Positions 51,062-58,803 of a DNA stretch of 64,000 bases are shown here, in pieces. The stretch's first letter is position 1, and each line of letters opens with the position of its first letter. The position numbers and the translations under genes were made by a program. The stretch is taken from the NCBI GenBank assembly GCA_016706275.1, contig JADJJY010000003.1:620001-684000 (forward strand), read 5' to 3'. The notes beneath the pieces are model-generated. The model searched no databases and was not told the origin of the DNA. It was given only the letters and a program-made list of their open reading frames with translations. The DNA is from Chloracidobacterium sp. GTDB taxonomy: Bacteria; Acidobacteriota; Blastocatellia; Pyrinomonadales; Pyrinomonadaceae.

Positions 51062-52147
51062 CTAGTGAATAGAAACGCAGCGATCTTCGCGATCGGACAG
51101 ACGGGCCGCATCGAGCGTCCTTTGCACTTTGACGCCGTCATTAAACGTTGCGGCGTGTTCGATCTCCGTTCTATCGTTTCGGATCGCGTTGATGACCGCA
51201 ATCGCAAACGGTGGAAAACCGCGTGCAAATCCGGTGTCAGGCAGTCCAGGCAAAAGCGTTCCGAGATCCGTCTCGATAGCTGTCCAATCGCTCTCACCGC
51301 GTTTGGCGATAAACAATTCGCCTAGATGTTCGACCCGCAGGGTGCCAAGCTCGCCAAAAAACTCCATCGTATTTTGAAATTTTGGCCCTTGGGTCATCGA
51401 GACTGCAACGAGCCCGGTGGCATCGCTTGTCAGTTCACCGTCAGCAAATCGCAGCAGCATATTTGCCTCGTCATCGCTGGTAACGGCACGCATCTCACCG
51501 GACGCGTCACGTCGCTCTTTGATCTGTGATTGCAGTTGGCACGAGACGCTGGAGAAGTCGGTGCCGAGAAACCAGTTGAGCGAATCAATAATGTGCGAAT
51601 TGATAGCCCCCAAAGCTCCGCCGCCGACCGCCGCGTCCGACCACCAGTTCCAAGGGACGTTTGGGTCGCCGCGGTGCGGTGCTTGAAATGTTGATCTGAC
51701 GTGCCGGATCTTGCCGATCGCCCCGTCACGGAGCATTTTGTACGCTAACTGTCGACCGGGTTGAAACCGCAATTCGTGATCGATGAGAGCGAGTATCGGC
51801 TTATCTGCCGCCGCTGCCGTCATTTCTTCGGCTTCGGCAACGTTCATCGCCATCGGCTTTTCGCAGAGGATGTGTTTGCCGTACTCAACGGCAAACAAAG
51901 TCATCTCACGATGCAAATTAGGCGGCGTTGTGATGCAGACGAGGTCAACATCCGCGTGAGCGATCGTCTCTCGCCAATCGGCGGTGAAATGCCCCGCTCC
52001 GCACTCGGCGGCTGTTGCCTGCGCATTTTCGAGGCTGCCGCTGGCGACTGATGCGATAAACGCACGGTCGCATTTTAGAAACGCCGGTATCTGTACCCTG
52101 CGGGCAAATCCGGTCCCGATCACGCCTATGCCGACCTTGTCTTTCAT
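51062..52147 (-). CDS. Gfo/Idh/MocA-family oxidoreductase
   Basis: A 361-residue NAD(P)-dependent oxidoreductase. Rossmann GVIGTGFARRVQIPAFLKC, ITTPPNLHREMTLFAVEYGKHILCEKPMAMNVAEAEEM with the conserved EKP lysine, and SHIIDSLNWFLG in the C-terminal domain. Probably acts on a sugar or cyclitol; the substrate is not predictable. The start is an ATG at 52147. Confidence 0.9.
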   Translation of the reverse strand: MKDKVGIGVIGTGFARRVQIPAFLKCDRAFIASVASGSLENAQATAAECGAGHFTADWRETIAHADVDLVCITTPPNLHREMTLFAVEYGKHILCEKPMAMNVAEAEEMTAAAADKPILALIDHELRFQPGRQLAYKMLRDGAIGKIRHVRSTFQAPHRGDPNVPWNWWSDAAVGGGALGAINSHIIDSLNWFLGTDFSSVSCQLQSQIKERRDASGEMRAVTSDDEANMLLRFADGELTSDATGLVAVSMTQGPKFQNTMEFFGELGTLRVEHLGELFIAKRGESDWTAIETDLGTLLPGLPDTGFARGFPPFAIAVINAIRNDRTEIEHAATFNDGVKVQRTLDAARLSDREDRCVSIH

Positions 52148-52163
52148 ATATTTTCAGAATAAC

Positions 52164-52195
52164 AAAAAAGCGTCAGGAACGAACCCAACGCTTTT
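52164..52195 (-). terminator. Rho-independent terminator after the PilZ gene
   Basis: AAAAAAGCGT and ACGCTTTTG arms around a 14 nt loop; on the minus strand the hairpin is followed by CTTTTTTGTT. It lies 27 bp after the PilZ stop. Confidence 0.75.
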
Positions 52196-52222
52196 GTGCT
52201 CTCTTCCAATATTTAATTTAGA

Positions 52223-52690
52223 TCAATCGGAGCCTAATTCGAGTCCGACCGACGGGAGCCCGGTCTTGCGATTTCCCTTGCGTAAGAATGAATTGAAATT
52301 TTCTTTACTCTCGCCCGCGACCTCGACGATATGCGCCCCGACGTGAAACCGCTCGGTCGTCGAATGTTCGCCGACCATCTCATATCGTTTGCCCATAACA
52401 CGCATATTTATCTTGCCGGACGGCAGATCTATCTCGACATTGAGCATCCGCTCATGGCCGACGAGATATTTTTCTTTGACGCGGATCGAGGGGACGAGGA
52501 AAGCGATGCCTGTGCGGCTAATATCGACCGTGTGGCCCAATACACACGCGGCACGAGCGGCTTCGAGTGCTCGTTCCGTCTTGATATCGGGGTCAAACCA
52601 GATCTTGATCGGTGCTTGATGTCCTTTGCGCGACGAAATCATCTTCCCGGACAGAGAGCGGTTAAATTTGTTGATCAGCTCACGTATCAT
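52223..52690 (-). CDS. PilZ-domain protein
   Basis: A 155-residue soluble protein. HTVDISRTGIAFLVP matches the D/NxSxxG part of the PilZ signature and the upstream basic SSRKGHQAPIKIWF stretch could supply the arginine-rich part, although the classical RxxxR is not clean. C-terminal FHVGAHIVEVAGES is the usual last strands. It could bind cyclic di-GMP and affect motility or envelope behaviour. It has its own terminator. Confidence 0.75.
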   Translation of the reverse strand: MIRELINKFNRSLSGKMISSRKGHQAPIKIWFDPDIKTERALEAARAACVLGHTVDISRTGIAFLVPSIRVKEKYLVGHERMLNVEIDLPSGKINMRVMGKRYEMVGEHSTTERFHVGAHIVEVAGESKENFNSFLRKGNRKTGLPSVGLELGSD

Positions 52691-52784
52691 ATTGATCGAG
52701 CCTGATAAAAAGCAACAGGAAATTAACTTATAAACCTATTCACAAGAAATATCAACAGGTTTTCCACAGACTTTAACAATTTTG

Positions 52785-53639
52785 TTACTTCGTCAACCGT
52801 TTGCCGCCGTTGTCTTTGCTAGTAACGCGGGAGACCCCTTTACCGTCAAGCTTTAACAGAAACGAGAGCTTGCCGCTTTTACCATATTCGGCGGGCGTCG
52901 CGGTCGCCGTATAAGACCGTTTATCGCTGGCAAGATCTATCACGTAGTTGTATCCCGTCGATGCGCTCGTCGCTATGTCGGGTGGCAGCAGACCTGCCGC
53001 GATCAGCGTCTGCATATCGGTGCAGACACCGCCGTTTTGCAGACTGTGGGCGAGCTCGGCTTTTGAGATACGTTCAAGCATCTTTCGGGCTTCTTCTTCG
53101 TGAGTGTCGATGCGCAGATTGTAAAAGTAATTTTTACCCTGCTCTCTTATTTTTTTCGCGGGTTCTTGGTCGGCGGTCATTATTATCCAAATGCCGTTTT
53201 CTTTGTTGAGCTTGATCGTCTGGATCTCATTTTTATCGCCGTCGTCGTTGGGCAGATTTGCGGTGACGGTCGCCTGGTCGCCGGTGACGATCTCGCCGTT
53301 GATCTCGATCTCTGCCGGTATTGCTCCGGCGATCGCCTCAAAATCAAGTGAGAAATCCTTGAGTTCCGTCTCGGTCAGCCCTTCGATCGCAGGCCGTAGA
53401 TTTGTCAGGAAAAAAGCCTCGCGAAACTTTTTATCACGCAGCAATTTATAAAACGCACGGACCGTATCGGCCGGGCCGCCCGCCTCGATCGGGATGGTCG
53501 CACCCTTTGGTTCAGCGGCACTGTTTGCATTGGCCGGAGCATTAGCCGCGGGCTTTGCCAGAGCGACGTTTTTAGGCTCCGCGACAGAGCAACTGATTGA
53601 AAATACGACCAGAAATGTTGAAAGGATGTAACGTTTCAT
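52785..53639 (-). CDS. Putative lipoprotein
   Basis: A 284-residue exported protein. The signal ends with a lipobox-like FSISCS, with Cys as the likely lipidated residue. An Ala/Asn/Pro-rich linker (residues 20-55) follows. A SnoaL/DUF4878-like GGPADTVRAFYKLLRDKKFREAFFLTNLRPAIEGL domain comes next. A second part (HEEEARKMLERISKAELAHSLQNGGVCTDMQTLIAAGLLP ... TGYNYVIDLASDKRSYTATATP) resembles type-IV pilin-like/minor pseudopilin C-terminal folds. Start ATG at 53639; the ORF extends to 53699, but its ATG overlaps the promoter -10. Confidence 0.72.
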   Translation of the reverse strand: MKRYILSTFLVVFSISCSVAEPKNVALAKPAANAPANANSAAEPKGATIPIEAGGPADTVRAFYKLLRDKKFREAFFLTNLRPAIEGLTETELKDFSLDFEAIAGAIPAEIEINGEIVTGDQATVTANLPNDDGDKNEIQTIKLNKENGIWIIMTADQEPAKKIREQGKNYFYNLRIDTHEEEARKMLERISKAELAHSLQNGGVCTDMQTLIAAGLLPPDIATSASTGYNYVIDLASDKRSYTATATPAEYGKSGKLSFLLKLDGKGVSRVTSKDNGGKRLTK

Positions 53640-53697
53640 TTGAACGAAAGTGAAAAGGAAGAGGTTAAATGATAAAAAAGCGACACGTCTAATTTTC

Positions 53698-53727
53698 ATT
53701 ATATCGTGCCGCGTAAAAAAATGTAAA
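53698..53727 (-). promoter_or_regulatory. Sigma-70-type promoter of the lipoprotein gene
   Basis: On the minus strand, -35 TTTACA (53727-53722), 18 bp spacer, -10 TATAAT (53703-53698). Transcript would start about 10 nt further, 40-50 nt before the ATG at 53639. Confidence 0.65.
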
Positions 53728-53749
53728 ACAATATTTTGGTGCTACCAGC

Positions 53750-55690
53750 CTACTTTGAACGGTCAAATTTGATGGTTGCTTTTGATGTCGCCCCAGGTTC
53801 GATATTAAATGTTTGAGCCTGTTTCACCGCCGTCGTCAGCCATTTCGCAAGGTCATCCTGGTTCTTTGTTCGGGCAGGGATAAAAACTACGGCGTATTCA
53901 AACGGCGGCAGTTTTACCTCAAATTTCCCTTCCGCATTCGTCTTCGCCGTACGGTAATATGTCGCGGTCGAAAATTTTGCCGCATCCGTTGGAACAAACG
54001 TCAGCGTCAATCCTACGACCGGCTGTCGGCTCGAGTCGATCACGGTTCCCTTCAAAACACCCACGTCGCTCGCAAGCACGATCCGGATATTTGCAAAAAC
54101 CTCGCGATCCTTCAAATCGAACGGGCCTTTTAACAGATCGATCTGATTCGACGCCGCGCTTTTGACATAGTAATCGCTATTTTGTCCGCTAGGTGTGATC
54201 GAAATGCTGTTCTTGCCGGACGGAATACCGTCCAGCCGAAAATCTTGGGGTTTAACAGCTTTCCCGGCGTCAGGAGCAAATTCATAAAACGACAAACTTG
54301 TCGTCGCCTTGATGTCGTCCTTACCGCTCGTCGCGGTTATAGCGATGCCGCCGTTTAATCCTTTTGGTTTTTCCAACACAACTGTACCGCTGAGTGTCGC
54401 ACCAAAAGAAAGTTCGATGACCTGCTCCGTCAAGTCTTTTTCTTCGATGTTGAATTCCTTGATCGTCTTGGTAAATTCCGGTTCCGGAGGCTTTACCGGA
54501 CCGCGATCGCCGCCGTAAGCGTTTGTATTGTAATAGACGGCGTTTGCCGCAGCATTTGCCGTGTTCGCCGTATACATCTCCGAGGGGTCAATTGGATCAT
54601 CGCCGTACGCCTGATCTTTTGCGTCAAATTCGGAGCTCGTTGGCTCGGCTATGATCTTATAGTTGCCTTTTGGCAGCTCGTTAAACCGCCACATTCCCTT
54701 GCCATCGGTATAGACAACTTGCGGCATCTTAGCAAATAGCCCCCTTTCATCTGAGGTGTCATCATCCGCCTGCTTGATGGTCAGCTTTGCGTTACGGACG
54801 GGCAACTTGTCCTTGGCGGCGACTAGTTTACCCTCGATCGAGTGTAGTGCTCGATCCGGGATAATAATATTGATCTCACTGAGTTCCTGGCCGAGTTGCA
54901 ATGTCAGTGTCTGAGCCTTATCCATTTCAAAAGCGTTCTCAAAAAATACCGTTAGCATCGACGAGCCGCCAAAGAGCATCGATTCAAATCCGCCGCCGTA
55001 CGAAGATCTGCTGTCGACCTTGCCGTGATTTGCACTCTCAGTGACCTTGACGACATATTCCCCCTCGGGCAGGCCCGAGAGACGGTAAACACCGCGATCA
55101 TCAGTTTGAAAGACGCCGCCGCCCGCAAACATGCTGGCAAATGACGAGAAATTTGGCATTACCGGTAGAAATTCGTCGCCGAGCTTTCTGAGTATCTCGA
55201 CCTTGACCCCGATCACCGGGTCGCCGTTTGCATAGGTAATACGTCCGCCGATCGCACCGCCGCGGCGGGCACCGATCTGTATATTGAGATCAGAAAACCC
55301 GTCGACGTCTATTACGGGAAAGCTGGCCGCGGCGTCTCCGAGAGAATCTTTTTCCGGTTTACGCAGGTCGGCATAGCCTAGCGGTGAAACGACGCCGGGA
55401 GCATTGATAAATGCATAGTAGCGCCCGGTGGGAACGTTTTTGATCTCAAGATTGCCTTCGTTATCCGTGATGCCGGACACGTCACGCCCGCCGCCCTCGG
55501 TGGGCATCAGCATTACCGATGTTCGCCTGACCGATCGGCCGGTGTCCTCGTAATATACGCGGGCACGCAGCGTGGTCTTTGCCGCTTGAGGCCGCACAAC
55601 CTTTGGCGTCGGCGGGGTTTCATCTTCGCCCTGAGAAAATATAGCAGGTGAAACAAGGAGTAACAGTAATAACAATATGAGAGCTTTCAT
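53750..55690 (-). CDS. Secreted protein with carboxypeptidase-regulatory-like repeats
   Basis: A 646-residue exported protein. Signal peptide KALILLLLLLLVSPAIFSQ, then several carboxypeptidase-regulatory-like or DUF-type beta domains: TTLRARVYYEDTGRSVRRTSVMLMPTEGG ... GNLEIKNVPTGRYYAFINAPG at the N-terminus, GGRITYANGDPVIGVKVEILRKLG, VYRLSGLPEGEYVVKV, GKLVAAKDKLPVRNAKLTIKQ, and GVLKGTVIDSSRQPVVGLTLTFVPTD near the end. It resembles proteins that present starch- or TonB-type regulatory domains, but with no receptor barrel attached. Its function is likely structural or ligand-binding. Confidence 0.82.
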   Translation of the reverse strand: MKALILLLLLLLVSPAIFSQGEDETPPTPKVVRPQAAKTTLRARVYYEDTGRSVRRTSVMLMPTEGGGRDVSGITDNEGNLEIKNVPTGRYYAFINAPGVVSPLGYADLRKPEKDSLGDAAASFPVIDVDGFSDLNIQIGARRGGAIGGRITYANGDPVIGVKVEILRKLGDEFLPVMPNFSSFASMFAGGGVFQTDDRGVYRLSGLPEGEYVVKVTESANHGKVDSRSSYGGGFESMLFGGSSMLTVFFENAFEMDKAQTLTLQLGQELSEINIIIPDRALHSIEGKLVAAKDKLPVRNAKLTIKQADDDTSDERGLFAKMPQVVYTDGKGMWRFNELPKGNYKIIAEPTSSEFDAKDQAYGDDPIDPSEMYTANTANAAANAVYYNTNAYGGDRGPVKPPEPEFTKTIKEFNIEEKDLTEQVIELSFGATLSGTVVLEKPKGLNGGIAITATSGKDDIKATTSLSFYEFAPDAGKAVKPQDFRLDGIPSGKNSISITPSGQNSDYYVKSAASNQIDLLKGPFDLKDREVFANIRIVLASDVGVLKGTVIDSSRQPVVGLTLTFVPTDAAKFSTATYYRTAKTNAEGKFEVKLPPFEYAVVFIPARTKNQDDLAKWLTTAVKQAQTFNIEPGATSKATIKFDRSK

Positions 55691-55704
55691 AACTCAAAAA
55701 TATA

Positions 55705-55752
55705 CAAGAAAGACCGTCTTCATCGAACGATATCCGACAAAGACGGCCTTCC
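55705..55752 (-). terminator. Possible terminator after the OPT transporter gene
   Basis: GACCGTCTT (55713-55721) pairs with AAGACGGCC (55741-55749) with one wobble; on the minus strand the stem is followed by TTTCTTGTATATTTTT. Lies between the OPT stop and the regulatory-like-domain gene. Confidence 0.5.
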
Positions 55753-55765
55753 TTTGTCAGACAGA

Positions 55766-58099
55766 TCAATTAGCCTTTTTACCGGCCAGCCACCATTCGC
55801 GGCCCACAACATATAGAACGACTGCAATTACCAAAAACGGCAGGAATCCTAAAATATCCGACGAAAAGAATGGATTTCCGTCTTTCGCCCAATGCTCAGC
55901 GCTGTCCTGAATGCCCTTGAGCGTTGGCTGGACCGCAAACAGTGCGATCAAAATACCCGCGATCGCACCGCCGGCGATATAGCCCGACGCCATCAGCACG
56001 CCGTTCGACTTATCGGTCTCAGCAGCGATCTCGTCGTCATTGAGATTTTGGGCGGCGAGTTTTCGTTTGAGGTAAATGTCCACCAGATAGCGGACGATAC
56101 CGCCGATAAAGATCGGCGTCGATGTCGATAGCGGCAGATAGATGCCCACGGCAAAAGCCAGCGAAGGCACACCCGCAAGCTCAAGCACGACCGCGATCAT
56201 CGCACCTAGGATCACGAGTCCCCAAGGCAGATCTTGTCCCAAGACACCCTTGATAATGTACGACATCAGCGTCGCCTTTGGCGCGTCGTAACGCGTCAGG
56301 TCGTTGCCGTCGTCGTCTTTTTTCAGGACGCCGTTGATGCCGGGATCAACAAAATAGACGGGTTTGCCCGATTGGTCCACAAAATACTTGCCGACCTGAC
56401 CTTGCGCCGGATCGGTGTTCTGCCAGACGCGATAGGCGTTGGTGTCGGTATCTTTGTACTTGCCGTTCGTGACCTTTTCAGATTGAAACTGGCCGCCTTG
56501 TTTGAAGAGTTTGTCTTCGGTGATCGTTTTAGCCGCGACTGGATTGTCGGTAGCGATCTTTTGGAAATAGGTCTCGTTATTGTTGAGCATGATCAACAGC
56601 GAACCGAGTACGAGAGCCGACGCGGTCGCACCGACCAAGATAGCGATCTGCTGATTACGCGGCGTACCGCCGACCCAGAAGCCTGTCTTGAGATCCTGCG
56701 ATGTCGTGCCGCCATTCGAAGCCGCGATACACACGATGCCACCGATCGACAGCGCCGTGACAAAGTAAGGATCAGCTGCCGTCCACCCAAGCCCCAAAAA
56801 CACAAGACACGTAATGAGCAAAGTCGCGACCGTCATTCCCGATATCGGGTTCGACGACGATCCGACCTCACCGGTCAGACGCGACGAAACGGTCACAAAC
56901 AAAAACCCAAGTATCACGATCAAAATGGCTCCGCTGATCGAAACGAGCGGGCCCGAAAAAACGCTCAGCCCAAGCTGCGGGAACAGCATGATCGCGAGCA
57001 TCAGCACGACCACGCCGACGACGACCCATTTCATCGAGATGTCCTGGTCGGTACGCGGAAGATTTGCATTCGACTCGGCCGAGCCGCCTCGTAAGTCAGC
57101 CAATCCGCCTTTCAGCCCGTGCCAGATCGTCGGCAAACTACGGCAGAGCGAGATAATACCGGCCATCGCAACCGCTCCGGCTCCGATATACAGGACGTAT
57201 GCCCCACGAACCTGATTTGGCGCCATCTCGGCGATGGTTTTGCTGATCTCGGGTGCGACCGGGGATGTTACGGCGTCGCCAAAAAATTTGATCATCGGGA
57301 TGATGACGAGGTACGACAGCACGCCGCCGCCCATCATTAGGCCGGCGATCTTTGGGCCGATGATATAGCCGACGCCGAGCAGCGTCGGGTCGTTGTCAGA
57401 ACCGACCGAGCCGCCCTTAAAGGTTTTGTCAGAAAAATTGTAACCCGGCGATTCTTTCCAAAAGAAGAAAACCTTCATCAGAGCATTGAAAACAAAACCC
57501 ATGATAAAGCCAACCGTGATGATCTTGCCGCCCTGCAAAGCCGCGCTGTCATCGCCCTTAACATCGCCGTCATGCGACGCATCACGCGATTCCTTTGACG
57601 CACCTGCGATCAGCACTTGAGCACACGCAGTGCCCTCAGGATATTTCAAGATGCCGTGCTGGTCCTTAATGAGAGCACGCCGCAGCGGGATCATCATCAG
57701 GATTCCGAGCAAACCGCCGAGGATAGCCACGAGCATTACCCGCGACAACTCCAGATCAAACCCGAGGATCATGATCGCCGGCATCGTTACACCGACGCCA
57801 AACGCGATCGATTCGCCCGCCGAACCGGCGGTCTGCATCACGTTTGCCTCAAGGATCGTCGCGTCTTTCATCCCGATCTTGGACAGCAATCGAAATAACG
57901 TGATCGCGATAACCGCCACCGGTATCGACGCCGACACGGTCAAACCCGTCTTGAGCACGAGATAGAGCGACGACGCGCCAAAAATGATGCCGAGCAGCGT
58001 GCCGACGATCAGCGGAAACGGCGTCAGTTCGCGTAAAGTGGTTTTGTCCGGAATATACGACTTAAAATTCTCTAAAAACGGATTTTTCATCTCAGGCAT
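55766..58099 (-). CDS. OPT-family oligopeptide transporter
   Basis: A 777-residue inner-membrane carrier with about 14-16 hydrophobic segments. REL-TPFPLIVGTLLGIIFGASSLYLVLKTGLTVSASIPVAVIAITLFR at the N-terminus and FGVGVTMPAIMILGFDLE are OPT landmarks. A large hydrophilic loop (about 535-615, GGQFQSEKVTNGKYKDTDTNAYRVW) is unusual within the family but known in bacterial OPT proteins. It imports oligopeptides or metal-peptide complexes. AAGGAG lies just before the ATG at 58099; an in-frame ATG three codons later is equally plausible. Confidence 0.92.
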   Translation of the reverse strand: MPEMKNPFLENFKSYIPDKTTLRELTPFPLIVGTLLGIIFGASSLYLVLKTGLTVSASIPVAVIAITLFRLLSKIGMKDATILEANVMQTAGSAGESIAFGVGVTMPAIMILGFDLELSRVMLVAILGGLLGILMMIPLRRALIKDQHGILKYPEGTACAQVLIAGASKESRDASHDGDVKGDDSAALQGGKIITVGFIMGFVFNALMKVFFFWKESPGYNFSDKTFKGGSVGSDNDPTLLGVGYIIGPKIAGLMMGGGVLSYLVIIPMIKFFGDAVTSPVAPEISKTIAEMAPNQVRGAYVLYIGAGAVAMAGIISLCRSLPTIWHGLKGGLADLRGGSAESNANLPRTDQDISMKWVVVGVVVLMLAIMLFPQLGLSVFSGPLVSISGAILIVILGFLFVTVSSRLTGEVGSSSNPISGMTVATLLITCLVFLGLGWTAADPYFVTALSIGGIVCIAASNGGTTSQDLKTGFWVGGTPRNQQIAILVGATASALVLGSLLIMLNNNETYFQKIATDNPVAAKTITEDKLFKQGGQFQSEKVTNGKYKDTDTNAYRVWQNTDPAQGQVGKYFVDQSGKPVYFVDPGINGVLKKDDDGNDLTRYDAPKATLMSYIIKGVLGQDLPWGLVILGAMIAVVLELAGVPSLAFAVGIYLPLSTSTPIFIGGIVRYLVDIYLKRKLAAQNLNDDEIAAETDKSNGVLMASGYIAGGAIAGILIALFAVQPTLKGIQDSAEHWAKDGNPFFSSDILGFLPFLVIAVVLYVVGREWWLAGKKAN

Positions 58100-58185
58100 G
58101 TCTCCTTGAGCGTTGATTTGATTGGGGAAAGGTCTGCAAGCAATTTACCTCGCATTTGGTTTTCAAGCAAGTGATTTGCGGAAGA

Positions 58186-58750
58186 AAAGCTCCCCTCCTT
58201 GTTTAGGAGGGGTGGCAGCGGCTGCCGCTGACGGGGTGGTAGATCCACGATGTTCCTCGTAATATATAGAAATACTCCGGATTTACATCTCCTGCTTCCA
58301 CCATCCAAAATTCTCGCGAATTCGCATAAGAACATACTCCGTTTCTTCAAAGATCAATTTGTTCTCAAACCGAAGTGTCTTGATTCCGAGACTTGTGAGA
58401 TAACGCTTTCTTTCCTGATCGTGAATCTCCGCAAGAGCGTTACAATGAACCTCTCCATCCAACTCGATCGCCAGCCGTTCCGAAACACAAAAGAAATCAA
58501 GGATATAGTTGCCAACGCTGTGCTGTCTGCGAAATTTTCGCCCGTCAAGATTAGAGCCTTTTAGAATTTTCCAAAGTGTAGCCTCGGCCGGAGTAAGAGT
58601 TTTACGTAGACCGGTTCGATGTTCAGCCAGATAGGGTCGATTGTGGGGCCTTTCGTTTCGTGTTTTTTGCCGGCCTTTCATAGGATCTAAGAACTACCAC
58701 CCCGTCCGGGAAACCCGGACACCCCTCCTATACAAGGAGGGGAGCTTTTT
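58186..58750. mobile_element. Candidate miniature element: DUF559 nuclease gene between inverted hairpin arms
   Basis: Left arm 58186-58243 and right arm 58694-58750 are inverted copies. Each has, in order, AAAGCTCCCCTCCTTGT, an AGGAGGGGTG that pairs back with CCCCTCCT, a second hairpin, and GGGGTGGTAG. The second hairpin is a perfect stem on each side but with different bases: CAGCGGC/GCCGCTG on the left (58216-58230) and GTCCGGG/CCCGGAC on the right (58704-58720). The paired-but-different bases show that structure is kept rather than sequence. Between the arms is only the DUF559 gene. No target-site duplication could be established by eye. Confidence 0.65.
58283..58681 (-). CDS. DUF559 (PD-(D/E)XK-like) small endonuclease-domain protein
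   Basis: A 132-residue protein of the DUF559/PF04480 family. The N-terminus is basic (GRQKTRNERPHNRPYLAEHRTGLRK). LTPAEATLWKILKGSNLDGRKFRRQHSVGNYILDFFCVSERLAIELDGEVH holds the catalytic Asp and the E-x-D triad of the restriction-like fold, and GIKTLRFENKLIFEETEYVLMRI follows. Activity is predicted, not proven, for most family members. The gene fills a cassette bounded by inverted hairpin arms, which suggests it is the element's own nuclease. Confidence 0.85.
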   Translation of the reverse strand: MKGRQKTRNERPHNRPYLAEHRTGLRKTLTPAEATLWKILKGSNLDGRKFRRQHSVGNYILDFFCVSERLAIELDGEVHCNALAEIHDQERKRYLTSLGIKTLRFENKLIFEETEYVLMRIRENFGWWKQEM

Positions 58751-58803
58751 TGCGTCTATTTTCTTTTATTCTGATAAAAAAACAAATAGACTTACCTTCA
58801 AAT

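Noticed and set aside
53640..53699. N-terminal extension of the lipoprotein gene
   Set aside because: Its ATG overlaps a well-formed TATAAT; the signal peptide with lipobox starts at 53639.
56234..57094. 286-codon plus-strand frame, Arg/Asp/His-rich
   Set aside because: Antisense of the OPT transporter; composition is that of a reverse-strand shadow.
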